DNA of 57,504 bases from DASWHR01 sp036398095 (GTDB taxonomy: Bacteria; Actinomycetota; AC-67): the NCBI GenBank assembly GCA_036398095.1, contig DASWHR010000068.1, positions 1-57,504 of the forward strand, read 5' to 3'. Position 1 is the first letter of the stretch. Every line of letters starts with the position of its first letter. A model generated the notes under the pieces. It had not been told where the DNA came from and did not search any database. It saw only the letters and a program-made list of their open reading frames with translations. A program made the translations under genes and the position numbers. Of this stretch, positions 42,058 to 50,900 are shown piece by piece.

Positions 42058-42956
42058 GGGTCGCGTCGTGGAGCCGCGGTTTGCGGGTGCTCGCGCTTCC
42101 GTTGATTGCGGCCGCGATCGTGCTCGTGGCGATCCCCGCGGTGATGACGGTGATGCTTGCGTTCACCGACTACGACGCCGTCTCGGCGCCGCGATGGAAC
42201 GGCTTCGCGAACTTCGCCAGGCTGTGGCGCGACCCGATCTTCGCCACAAGCGTCTGGAACTCGTTGATCTATGTCGCCATCTCGGTGCCGCTGCGCATGG
42301 TCGCCGCCGTCGGAACCGCCCTGCTGCTTGCCGGCCGCCGCCGCGGCACCGCGACCGGCCGCGCGCTCGTCTACCTGCCGACCGTCGTGCCCGACGTGGC
42401 CTATGCGCTGCTCTGGCTGTGGGTATTCAACCCGCTCTACGGGCCGCTGGCGCTCGCGATGCAAGCGATCGGGTTGCCCGGGCCGGAGTTGCTCTTGTCG
42501 GCCTGGGGTGCGCGGTTTGCCGTCGCGATCATGAGCGCGTTCCAGATCGGAGAAGGCTTCATCGTCGCGCTCGCGGTGCGCAACGACATTCCCCACGAGC
42601 TCTACGAGCTGGCCGAGATCGACGGGGCTCGGCCGTCGTGGACGTTGCGGCGCGTGACGCTTCCGCTGATGATGCCGGTCCTGCTGCTGCTGGCCGCTCG
42701 CGACGTCGTCTTGTCGCTGCAAGGGAACTTCGTTCCCGCGCTGGTTCTGACCAACGGCGGTCCCGAGTATGCCACCACGTTCCTGCCGCTCTACACCTAT
42801 CAAAACGCCTTCGAGTACCTCCGCTTCGGATACGCTTCGGCGATGACCCTGACCATGTTCGCTGTGACGGCCGCGATGATCGGCGTCCAGGTGCTGATCG
42901 TGCGTCGCCGGCGAGAAGGCCGGGGAGAAGGCCGGCAAGAAGGGTGGAGCCCGTGA
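42042..42956 (+). CDS. Sugar ABC transporter permease, MalF-like
   Basis: A 304-residue CUT1 permease with about six helices. Features are 'PAVMTVMLAFTDYDAVSAP', 'YLPTVVPDVAYALLWLWVFN', the EAA loop 'HELYELAEIDGARPSWTLRR' and 'LVLTNGGPEYATTFLPLYTY', the usual MalF/UgpA signature. GTG 42042 overlaps the ATPase gene by 16 bp and has GGAG about eight bases upstream. The C-terminal tail is basic and repetitive ('RRREGRGEGRQEG'). It overlaps the next gene as GTGA. Confidence 0.92.
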   Translation: MARVVGVASWSRGLRVLALPLIAAAIVLVAIPAVMTVMLAFTDYDAVSAPRWNGFANFARLWRDPIFATSVWNSLIYVAISVPLRMVAAVGTALLLAGRRRGTATGRALVYLPTVVPDVAYALLWLWVFNPLYGPLALAMQAIGLPGPELLLSAWGARFAVAIMSAFQIGEGFIVALAVRNDIPHELYELAEIDGARPSWTLRRVTLPLMMPVLLLLAARDVVLSLQGNFVPALVLTNGGPEYATTFLPLYTYQNAFEYLRFGYASAMTLTMFAVTAAMIGVQVLIVRRRREGRGEGRQEGWSP

Positions 42957-43237
42957 CCCAGTGGGAGCGATTCAAAGCCGTCCTGAAATTCATCGGCCGC
43001 AGCAGCAAGCGCATCGCCGTCACGATCGCCGGCCTGACGGTGCTCGCCGCGGGGATCGCGATGCTCGCGCTCCCGGGGCCGGGGCTGTTGGTGGTCGTGC
43101 TCGGGCTGGCGATCCTGGCCAGCGAGTACGTGTGGGCGCGTCGCGCGCTGGACATGGCCAAGCGCAAGGCCAAGCAGGCGAGGGCCAAGGCGGGCGGGCT
43201 CTTCCGCCGCAGGAACAACAAGAAGACATCCCCGTAG
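42953..43237 (+). CDS. PGPGW-type small membrane protein
   Basis: A 94-residue membrane protein. The conserved core 'MLALPGPGLLVVVLGLAILA' followed by 'SEYVWARRALDMAKRKAKQ' matches the PGPGW/TIGR02611 family of actinobacterial two-helix proteins of unknown function. The C-terminus is strongly basic. GTG 42953 overlaps the permease stop, so it is cotranscribed with the sugar transporter. Its stop codon sits in a symmetric hairpin shared with the convergent gene. Confidence 0.8.
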   Translation: MTQWERFKAVLKFIGRSSKRIAVTIAGLTVLAAGIAMLALPGPGLLVVVLGLAILASEYVWARRALDMAKRKAKQARAKAGGLFRRRNNKKTSP

Positions 43238-43250
43238 GCTCGGCTACGGG
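43231..43250. terminator. Symmetric hairpin containing both convergent stop codons
   Basis: CCCGTAG (43231-43237), loop GCTCGG, CTACGGG (43244-43250). The two TAG stops, one on each strand, are in mirror positions in the 7-bp arms. The hairpin could act as a weak bidirectional terminator, but no U tract follows on either strand. Confidence 0.4.
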
Positions 43251-43783
43251 TTGAGCGGGCTGGGCGACACGGTTGGGTTCGCCGTGTTGAATCCGGGCGT
43301 CGGTGCGTCCTTCACTTCGGGATCGTTGAGGACCAGCAGCACCCACGTTCGGCTTTGGTCGCACATGATCGAGCGCGCGCGGAAAATGCCGTAGCGTTCG
43401 CCCTTCAAGAAGTTGTCCTCGGCCTCCCCCGGCTCGGATTCGCCGACGCCGAGCGTCCATCCGTCCTTCGGCCACTCCTCCAGCGCGTGACGCACGAAAT
43501 CGCGAAGCGTCCCGGTCGCCGAGAACACCACACGGCGAAGCCCCCCCGACGCCGGCGGCACGTCGATCGCGTACGAGCCATCGGGCATCGGCAGGTCGTC
43601 CGGATACCAGGACGGCATCGCGATCTCGGGTTGCGTTTGCAGGCAGTTTTGCGTGAGCGTCGGCGGAGGGGACGGCGCGCTGCTCCCGTTCGCGGCGTCG
43701 TCGCCGCGCGAGGCGGCGAATGCGATCGCCCCGCCGGCGGCGAGCGCGACGGCGATGACGGCAAAGCGAGCGCGACTGTTCAT
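43244..43783 (-). CDS. Membrane-anchored protein of unknown function
   Basis: A 179-residue protein with one N-terminal hydrophobic segment ('FAVIAVALAAGGAIAFAAS', residues 7-25) that could be a signal peptide or anchor, followed by Ser/Pro-rich sequence. The exported domain contains 'MPSWYPDDLPMPDGSYAIDV', 'ATGTLRDFVRHALEEWPKDG' and 'GEAEDNFLKGERYGIFR'. This pattern is seen in small secreted proteins that follow sugar transporters, but the family is not known to me. ATG 43783 is used; ATG 43795 ('MRPPMNS') is in frame. It converges with the PGPGW gene. Confidence 0.7.
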   Translation of the reverse strand: MNSRARFAVIAVALAAGGAIAFAASRGDDAANGSSAPSPPPTLTQNCLQTQPEIAMPSWYPDDLPMPDGSYAIDVPPASGGLRRVVFSATGTLRDFVRHALEEWPKDGWTLGVGESEPGEAEDNFLKGERYGIFRARSIMCDQSRTWVLLVLNDPEVKDAPTPGFNTANPTVSPSPLNP

Positions 43784-43910
43784 CGGCGGGCGCATTCTTT
43801 CCGCGCCGCGCCCCCCGCGCAACCGTCCACGCCGGTTTGGGTATTTTCGGCCGCTTCGATACGGTGCCGGCGCACCGCCTTCGAAGGAACAGGCGCTCGC
43901 CGGGGCGAAG

Positions 43911-43934
43911 TTTCCACAGCAGGGGTTTCCACAG
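43911..43934. repeat. Direct repeat TTTCCACAG in the metalloprotease upstream region
   Basis: TTTCCACAG occurs at 43911-43919 and 43926-43934, 15 bp apart, in the 228-bp gap before the first M6 protease. The sequence matches the DnaA box at about seven of nine positions, but two weak copies alone do not make an origin; a regulatory site for the protease gene is as likely. Confidence 0.45.
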
Positions 43935-44011
43935 GACAGGCAAGGCAGAACAAGCAGGCCGCCGGGCTCGTGACGGGACCGGTACCGATCCGTTCCAGGA
44001 GGGATTCGTCG

Positions 44012-47000
44012 ATGACCGACCGAACCGCACGCAGGCCGATCGCCGCTACCATCGCTGCCATCGCGGCACTCGCCGTCGCAGGCATCGTTCCCGCATCCGC
44101 GGCCGGGCCCGTTGCGGCGGCCTTCGCGGTGGCGCCCGATGGTTCGTTTCCGGCGCGTCTGGCCGCCGACCATCCCGATGCGTCGCGCTACCCGCTCACG
44201 TGGGCGCACTCCAACGGCGAGCCGATCAGCGTCGCGCAGCCGGACGGCACCAGAATTCAGGTCGTCGGCACCGACATGGAGGTCGGCGGCGTGGCCGAAA
44301 CCGTCGACGGCTACTCGGTGATGCGCAATCCGTCGTCGGGATGGTGGGTGTATGCGCTCAAGGGCGAGAACGGCTGGGAGGTCCCGACCGAATTTCGCGC
44401 CGGCATCGACACGCCGCGCGGCATCCCCAAGCACGCGGCGCGCGCGAAGTCGGTTTGGATCGATGCGCGCGGCACCGACGCCCGCGCGCAGATCTACGAA
44501 GCCTTGCGGCAGCACTCGGTGCAGTTGCAGGCGAAAGCCGCGGCCGCGTCGGCCAACGGCGCCTCCGTGTTCAAGATCCCCGCGCTCATGCTCGAGACCC
44601 ACGGCGCGTTCGCCGAGGAGTCCACGCCCGCGTTCTTCGAAAGCCTTCTGTCGGGCACCCGCGACGAGGACGAGACCATCAATCCGCGCGGAACCATGAC
44701 CGAGCTGTATCTGGAACAATCGTGGGGAAAGATGGAGCCGCGCATCGACGTCTACGGTCCCTACAAGAGCCCGGCGAGCATGGCCAGCCGCTGCTTCTAC
44801 GGACGGAAGGCGCCGGGCGATGCGTCCTCGCCCGGACCGACCGGACCGCCGGTCGTCGCGACCGTCGGAGGGATGGCGCTGGAAGCGGTGCCGCAAGCCG
44901 ACCCCGAGGTGAACTTCGCCGACTACGACAACGACGGCGACGGCGCCGTGGACTTCCTGCTGGTGATCCACTCCGGCACCGGCCGTGAGGCCACGCTCGA
45001 CGACTGCGACGTCCACTCGCATTATTTCAGTCTGGCGACCGTGGCGACGACCGACATCGACTCTGAGGGTCGTCCGGTGATCATCCAGTCGGCGATGACG
45101 ATTCCCGAGTTCGGCCTGCAGATCGGCGTGGCCGCGCACGAGTTCATGCACGCACTCGGTGAGCCCGATTACTACGACACCGACGGCACCGGCGAAGGCA
45201 CCGGCGAATGGGACTTGGGCGGCGGCGGTCCGTGGCTCGGCTATCCGCCGCAGTCCAACAGCGTGCACTTCAACCCGTTCATGAAGGTAAATCTTGGCTG
45301 GGTCACCCCGACGTTGATCGCGACGACGACCAAGAACATCAGGCTTCGCCCGCGGGAGCTGTTCGACGATCTGGTCGTGATCCCGGTCAAGACACAAGAC
45401 TGCACCGACACGTCGATTCAGGAATGGTGCTACGACATCGACGGCAAGAGCCAAGAGATCACCGAAGGCTACCTGCTTGAGATGAACAGCCGGACGGCAA
45501 ACGGCACGCCGAGCGATTCGCGGTTGCCGCGGGCCGCCATCTTCGATCGCTTCACTCACGCGAGCGGCATGATGGCGTGGCATTTCGACTCGACGCTGTC
45601 GGCCAACTCCGACGAGACGCATATGCGCGTGGACCTGGAAGAAGCCGACTGGCGCGACGGCTTGCAGGACGTGCAGGTCGGCCTGTCGCGCGGCGACCCG
45701 GGCGACCTGTTCTACGACGACGCGACCGGCTTGTCGGGCGCGACCGCGACGAAGCTGATCACGAGCGGAGACGGTGTGCCGCAAGGGCCGCCCGAGGGAA
45801 GCCCGTGGACGGTCACGTCGCCGCCGGCGCCGTGCTCGGATCCCGACGTGGACTGCCCGAACCATCCCGGCGCGCAGCCGGTTCCCGAGTGGGAGGTCAC
45901 CGACGATCCCGACAACGTGGTGATGCGGGTGATGCTCGATTGGGAGTCCAACAGCGCCGACGACTGGGACCTCTACGTCGACCAGCAGCAGGAAGACGGA
46001 TCGTGGCTGCAGATCGCCTCGTCCACCTCGGGCACCGATCCCCACCTGCCCGACACCGGCGTTCCCGAGAACGAGACGACCGTCGTGCGCAACCCCGATC
46101 CCGGCCGCTATCGCGCGCGCGCCGTCAACTGGCTCGGCCCAACGCAGTTGACCGCGCAGATCTCGGTCGAATTCAAGTCTTCGTTCGGCAAGGGCGGCTC
46201 GCCCAACACGCTCGATTGGGAAGACCAGCAGACCGGATGGTCCTTCACCAACATCCGGCCGGCCGGCGACGGCGTGACCGTCGACGTGGTCAAGCACTCG
46301 GCCTCGACGTTCGACCTCTCGCCCGACATCGTCACGACCAAGGAAGCGCTTCGCGTCGGCCACGCCGGCGCGATCTCGACGCGCGTCTACAACCACGGCG
46401 GCAAAGAGGTCCGCGGGGTCGACTTGACGGTGTTCGAGAACGGCCGCTCCGTCGCGACCCGGCGCATTCCGGTGCTGAAAGCCTACGACCACGCCGAGAT
46501 CTCGATCCCGTTCACGCCGACCGATCGGGGGGATCGCGAATTCCTGACCCGCATCCAGGTCAAGCCGGGCGAGGTCGTGACGGGCAACAACCATCAGCGC
46601 TCGACTCTGTACGTCGGGGACGCGAACGCGCGCGTTCTGATCGTCGACGACGACCAGAACTTCGGGCTCGAGAAGGCCTACGCCGGCGCGCTCGCCAGCC
46701 TCGGCGTTCCGCTGGCAATCACCGGCGACCATCCGTCGCGTGCGGAACTGAAGCGCTACGCCGCCGTGATCTGGTCGGCGGGCTCGACGCAACGCAAGAA
46801 CTCGGTGGACATTCGCGACCGCGCGAACGTGAGCGACTATTTGAAGGGCGGCGGCAAGCTGCTGATAACGGGATCGCGAACGATCAGCGGCATCAGCGCC
46901 GTCGATTCCGACTGGCTGCCCGAGCATCTGGGTCTCAAGCACAAAGACATCTGGCAGTACGGAACGGGCGCGGCGAAAGGCAACGGTTTCAGTTTCCACG

Positions 47001-47728
47001 CCGACCTGGCCCCCGGACGGTCGTTGATGGACGAGTACGAGGTCGACGGCGGGACGGAGCTGTATCGCCTCGATCCGGAGGTCGAGCACGAGGTCGAGGG
47101 AACCGTCGGTGTTCGCTACGCGGCCGGCACCTCCAAGACCGAAACGCACTCGTTCTCGCTCGGCCAGCTCCGCGACGGAGAGGTCCGCCAGCAGATCCTG
47201 AAGTCGACGCTCGCGTACTTCGGCGTGCCGCTCGGCGGTCGCGCCGCCGACGCAGCGCCGCTCATCCATCATGCGCCGTGGCGCGTGCGCCTCAACGGAC
47301 AAGCTACGCCGGTCGTGGCGACCGTCTCGGACGCCGACGGTCTGGCATCGGTGACGCTTCGCTACCGCAGCGGCGTCGGCTCGGGCGCATGGACGATCGT
47401 TCCGATGCTCGAATCGAACGCGGCCAACGTGTTCGAGGCGATGATCCCCGCCTCCGTCGTGACGCCGGCCGGATTCGAGTACGCGATCGAGGCGACCGAC
47501 CGGACCGGCGTTGCCGCAGCCGGCGAGCTCAACCCGGTCGCGTCGGCGATCGGCCCCGCGTTCGGAGCGTATCCGTCCATCGTGTCGCCTCGCGCACCGT
47601 CGACGGTCGGAGGAGTCAAGTCCGGCGCGCCGCTTCCCGCCACCGGCGTGGGATCGGCGGTGCTTGTCGCGCTGCTCATGGCCATCGCCGCGAGCCTTGC
47701 GGTCTGGCTTCGCGGCCGCACGGCATAA
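44012..47728 (+). CDS. Secreted M6 family metalloprotease-like protein with LPATG sorting signal
   Basis: A 1238-residue exported protein related to immune inhibitor A. A signal peptide (about 8-32) precedes the propeptide and the zinc motif HEFMH at 376-380, within 'AAHEFMHALGEPDYYD'. Where M6 enzymes normally have a Met-turn (WDxMG), it reads 'EWDLGGGGPWLG' (W400). Calcium-like 'DYDNDGDGAVDF', a CARDB-type domain ('GAISTRVYNHGGKEVRGVDL') and a Rossmann-like segment 'VLIVDDDQNFGLEKAYAG' follow. LPATG is at 1208-1212, then a helix and 'RGRTA'. ATG 44012 has CCAGGAGGG upstream. A strong hairpin follows the stop. Confidence 0.87.
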   Translation: MTDRTARRPIAATIAAIAALAVAGIVPASAAGPVAAAFAVAPDGSFPARLAADHPDASRYPLTWAHSNGEPISVAQPDGTRIQVVGTDMEVGGVAETVDGYSVMRNPSSGWWVYALKGENGWEVPTEFRAGIDTPRGIPKHAARAKSVWIDARGTDARAQIYEALRQHSVQLQAKAAAASANGASVFKIPALMLETHGAFAEESTPAFFESLLSGTRDEDETINPRGTMTELYLEQSWGKMEPRIDVYGPYKSPASMASRCFYGRKAPGDASSPGPTGPPVVATVGGMALEAVPQADPEVNFADYDNDGDGAVDFLLVIHSGTGREATLDDCDVHSHYFSLATVATTDIDSEGRPVIIQSAMTIPEFGLQIGVAAHEFMHALGEPDYYDTDGTGEGTGEWDLGGGGPWLGYPPQSNSVHFNPFMKVNLGWVTPTLIATTTKNIRLRPRELFDDLVVIPVKTQDCTDTSIQEWCYDIDGKSQEITEGYLLEMNSRTANGTPSDSRLPRAAIFDRFTHASGMMAWHFDSTLSANSDETHMRVDLEEADWRDGLQDVQVGLSRGDPGDLFYDDATGLSGATATKLITSGDGVPQGPPEGSPWTVTSPPAPCSDPDVDCPNHPGAQPVPEWEVTDDPDNVVMRVMLDWESNSADDWDLYVDQQQEDGSWLQIASSTSGTDPHLPDTGVPENETTVVRNPDPGRYRARAVNWLGPTQLTAQISVEFKSSFGKGGSPNTLDWEDQQTGWSFTNIRPAGDGVTVDVVKHSASTFDLSPDIVTTKEALRVGHAGAISTRVYNHGGKEVRGVDLTVFENGRSVATRRIPVLKAYDHAEISIPFTPTDRGDREFLTRIQVKPGEVVTGNNHQRSTLYVGDANARVLIVDDDQNFGLEKAYAGALASLGVPLAITGDHPSRAELKRYAAVIWSAGSTQRKNSVDIRDRANVSDYLKGGGKLLITGSRTISGISAVDSDWLPEHLGLKHKDIWQYGTGAAKGNGFSFHADLAPGRSLMDEYEVDGGTELYRLDPEVEHEVEGTVGVRYAAGTSKTETHSFSLGQLRDGEVRQQILKSTLAYFGVPLGGRAADAAPLIHHAPWRVRLNGQATPVVATVSDADGLASVTLRYRSGVGSGAWTIVPMLESNAANVFEAMIPASVVTPAGFEYAIEATDRTGVAAAGELNPVASAIGPAFGAYPSIVSPRAPSTVGGVKSGAPLPATGVGSAVLVALLMAIAASLAVWLRGRTA

Positions 47729-47751
47729 GCCCCCGCGAAACGCCGGCACAA

Positions 47752-47791
47752 AAAGCGAAAGCCCGCCGAACACCCGGCGGGTTTTCGCTTT
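47752..47791 (+). terminator. Rho-independent terminator after the first M6 protease gene
   Basis: A stem of 17 base pairs joins 47752-47768 to 47775-47791 (AAAGCGAAAGCCCGCCG with the complementary CGGCGGGTTTTCGCTTT), around a six-base loop. The A-rich left and T-rich right edges of the stem mean it could terminate transcription from either side. It lies 23 nt after the TAA stop. Confidence 0.8.
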
Positions 47792-47862
47792 GCTCGCCTT
47801 CCGCTTGGTGCGCCAAAGCAGGCGAAACGGCCCCGAATCATGCCGGATCCGGCGAAGCGGGG

Positions 47863-47881
47863 GGAGGATCTTCTATCCTCC
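47863..47881 (+). promoter_or_regulatory. Hairpin GGAGGAT/ATCCTCC in the second protease's upstream region
   Basis: Perfect 7-bp arms GGAGGAT (47863-47869) and ATCCTCC (47875-47881) flank a five-base loop, 116 bp before GTG 47998. TATCCT within the right arm (47874-47879) could be a -10, in which case the hairpin is an operator; otherwise it is part of a leader RNA. Confidence 0.4.
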
Positions 47882-47997
47882 GAGTCGAACACGAAGCGTG
47901 ACGGAATGGGACGCCCATCGTGGCGGCCCGCGGAGCATTCGTCCGATACGAAGCGAATCACGACCGCCGCGGCACGAACCGCGCGGAAGGAGGAACT

Positions 47998-50900
47998 GTG
48001 CGTCGTCGTACGATCCTTGCAGCGCTGGCCGCGCTCACCGTCGCGGTGTCGGTGTTGCCGCAATCCGGAACCGCCGCAAAGGCGCCCACCCCCGCGCCCA
48101 AGCCGGCCCCAAAGAGCCTCTTCGCCGACCTGTATCCGCCGGCGCCGTTCGCGATCGTCGTCAAGCAGCCCGACGGCTCGACGTTCCGCGGCACGCTGCA
48201 GCCGGGCGAGGTCGGCGGCAATCTGGAAACCGTGGACGGCAACCATGCCGTCGTCAAAGACCAATCGAGCGGCTGGTGGTACTACGCCGCATCCGCCGAA
48301 GGTTCCAAGCTGATGCCGTCGCCGGCCCGCGTCGGGATCGATCCCGTCCCGGCCGGAACACCCGAAGGGCTCGGCCGCATCCCGAGCATCTGGGATGGCC
48401 AAATGGGTCGCTGGCGCGACGAAACGCTGCGCGTGCTTCAGGTCGCCTCGTACAACGCGCAGATGCAGGCCGCCGAGACCGGCCAGCTTCCCTACGTGTT
48501 TCACACGCCGTTCCTTCTGGTGGCGACCTGGTACGACAAGGAAGCCGGCCAGACGAGCCCGCAGTTCCAGGAAGGCCACGATGTCGAGTTCTTCACCAAG
48601 ATGCTCGACGGCTTCGGCGGCAACGCGACCGGCACGATGACCGAATTCTGGCTGGAAAACTCCTACGGCCAGTTCCTGGTGGACGTGGACGTCTTCGGCC
48701 CCTACACGTCCTACCGTTCGTTGAACGATCCGTGTTACTACGGCAACGTCGAACCCGAGACCCAGGAAGTCGCCGGGCAAGAGTTGTCGGCTCCGCTGGT
48801 CGGGAGCGTGCCGCGCGTGGACGACGGCGACCCCGCCGGCAACGCGCTCGGCATCGGCGGCATCGGCGCGGTCGGCATGGCGATCGAGGCCGTGCCCCAG
48901 TCGGATCCAGAGATCGACTACGGCAAGTACGACAACGACAACGACGGCAAGGTCGACTTCGTCGGGCTCATCCACTCCGGTGCGGACATGGCGGCGACCG
49001 GCGATCCGTGCCATACCTGGTCGCACGCGTTCGAAGTCACGTTCGCGTCGAGCCTGATTCCCGCGCCGCTTGGGCCGCTGCTGACCGAGCGCGGCGGCAT
49101 GCCGACCTCCGACGTCAACGCGGAAGGCGAGCCGGTTGTCGTGGATCGCGTGTTCACGATGCCCGAGATCGGCGGCAACATCGGCGTCGCCGTCCACGAG
49201 ATGATGCATGCACGTGGCGAGCCCGATTACTACAACACCGGCTACTCGTCCGCGGGCACCGGCGACTGGGACATCATGGCCGGCGGGTCGTGGTTCGGGA
49301 ACCCGCCCGGCACGAATCCGCTCGGCGCCAACCCGGTGACGCGCGTGTTTCAAGGCTGGGTCACGCCGAAGGTGGTGTCGTCGGACCTTCGCGGAGTCAA
49401 GCTGGCCCCGCGCGAGATCATGCCGATGAAGAACTACGACGTCACCAAGGTCGATCCGAACATCGTCCTGGTACCGGTCGAGTGGACCGACTCGACCGAG
49501 CCGGCGGACGTCTACGGCTTGCCGAAGGATCCCAAGAACGGCAAGTACATCACGCAAGGCTGGTACATCGAATACATCTCGCGCTCGGTCACCGCGCCTC
49601 CGATGCACCCCGAGATGAACCGCTCGCCGTACTTCGATCGCTTCGCATACTCGACCGGCGTGATGGTCTGGCATTTCGACTACCACAAGAAGTCCAACGT
49701 CTACTACGGCGCGAACAACGGCCAGAGCGATCCGAACCGGTCGCAGCTGGACGTCGAGGAGTTCGACTTCCTCGATAACACCCAAGAGTTGCAGCTCAAC
49801 TACTCGCGCGGCGAGCCGAGCGACTTGTTCTTCGGGACCGCGACCGGCATGACGACCGGCACGCGCCGAAACCCGCCGGGCATCCCGACAGGCGGCACGC
49901 CGCAGGCCGCGGTCACCGGCGGCGGCGTCCTGGCGCCGTTCACCGAGGCCGACTATCCGTTCACCGTCGACGCCAATCCCGCCAACTACGAGATGAAGGC
50001 GGAGCTGAACAACTTCGGCGACTGCACGCTGGCGTTGCTCTACAAGGAGAAGAACGGCGAGCTGCGCCAGGTCGCCTCGATCGACTCCGCCGGGGCCGGA
50101 TCGCCCGAGACGCTGGTCGTCTACAAGCCGCCGGCCGGTGAATGGGTGCTGCGCGTCGGCGACTTCGCCGCATGCACCGAACACGATTTCACGGTCGGCT
50201 TCGGCCTGCCCTTCTTCACCATGGGCACGGCCGACACGTTTACGAACCAAGGCCAGCCAACCGGCTGGGCCTTCACCAATATCGGCCCCTCCTCGTTCGA
50301 GGGAATGGCCCATGCCGCCGAAGGCGCGGGTCCGGATGTGATCTCGCTGGACATCGTCAACATCGGCAAGACCGAGTCCGACGTCTCGGCCGGATTCGTT
50401 CGCGGCACGCCGACCAAGACGAACGGTTCGGCGCCGATGAACGCCGGTCGTGCCGGCCGGATCGTCGTGCCCGTCTACAACAACGGCGGCAAGGCGCTAC
50501 GCGCCGTCGATGTCGCCCTGCGGGAAGGCGCGCCCGACGGCCCGCTCGTCGGCTCCACCACGGTGACGCTCGGCGGCTACGCCAACGCCGATGTTCCCTT
50601 CATGTGGACACCGTCGCGCGAAGGACAGATCGATCTTTTCGCGACCGTTGATCCGACCGAGGAGATCGCCGAGCTCTTGGAGACGAACAACACGCAGAAG
50701 ACGACGATCACCGTCGGCCCCGAGAGCCCCGTGGTTCTGATCGTGGACGACGAAGGCTCCACCGACAACGAGGAGACCTATATCGGTGCGCTCACCGCAC
50801 TCGGCATCCCGTGGGCGCTTGCCAAGGACCACGCCGACGCGGCGCTGATGCGCCAGTACAAAGCCGTGATCTGGGAGGCGGGCCTGGACCGGTACCAGGG

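Noticed and set aside
43911..43934. Possible replication origin suggested by DnaA-box-like repeats
   Set aside because: Only two weak matches, no dnaA, dnaN or gyrB nearby and no AT-rich unwinding element.
43244..47773. A 1509-codon open frame on the minus strand opposite the first M6 protease gene
   Set aside because: The plus-strand product has a signal peptide, HExxH motif and sorting signal, whereas the minus-strand translation is low-complexity Arg/Val/Asp/His sequence in most of its length. Only its last 180 codons (43244-43783) look like a real protein. The long openness is a consequence of GC-rich codon use in the gene opposite.
47362..50313. A 983-codon minus-strand frame across the two protease genes
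   Set aside because: It spans the terminator between two well-supported plus-strand genes and has no recognisable domain; it is a shadow frame.
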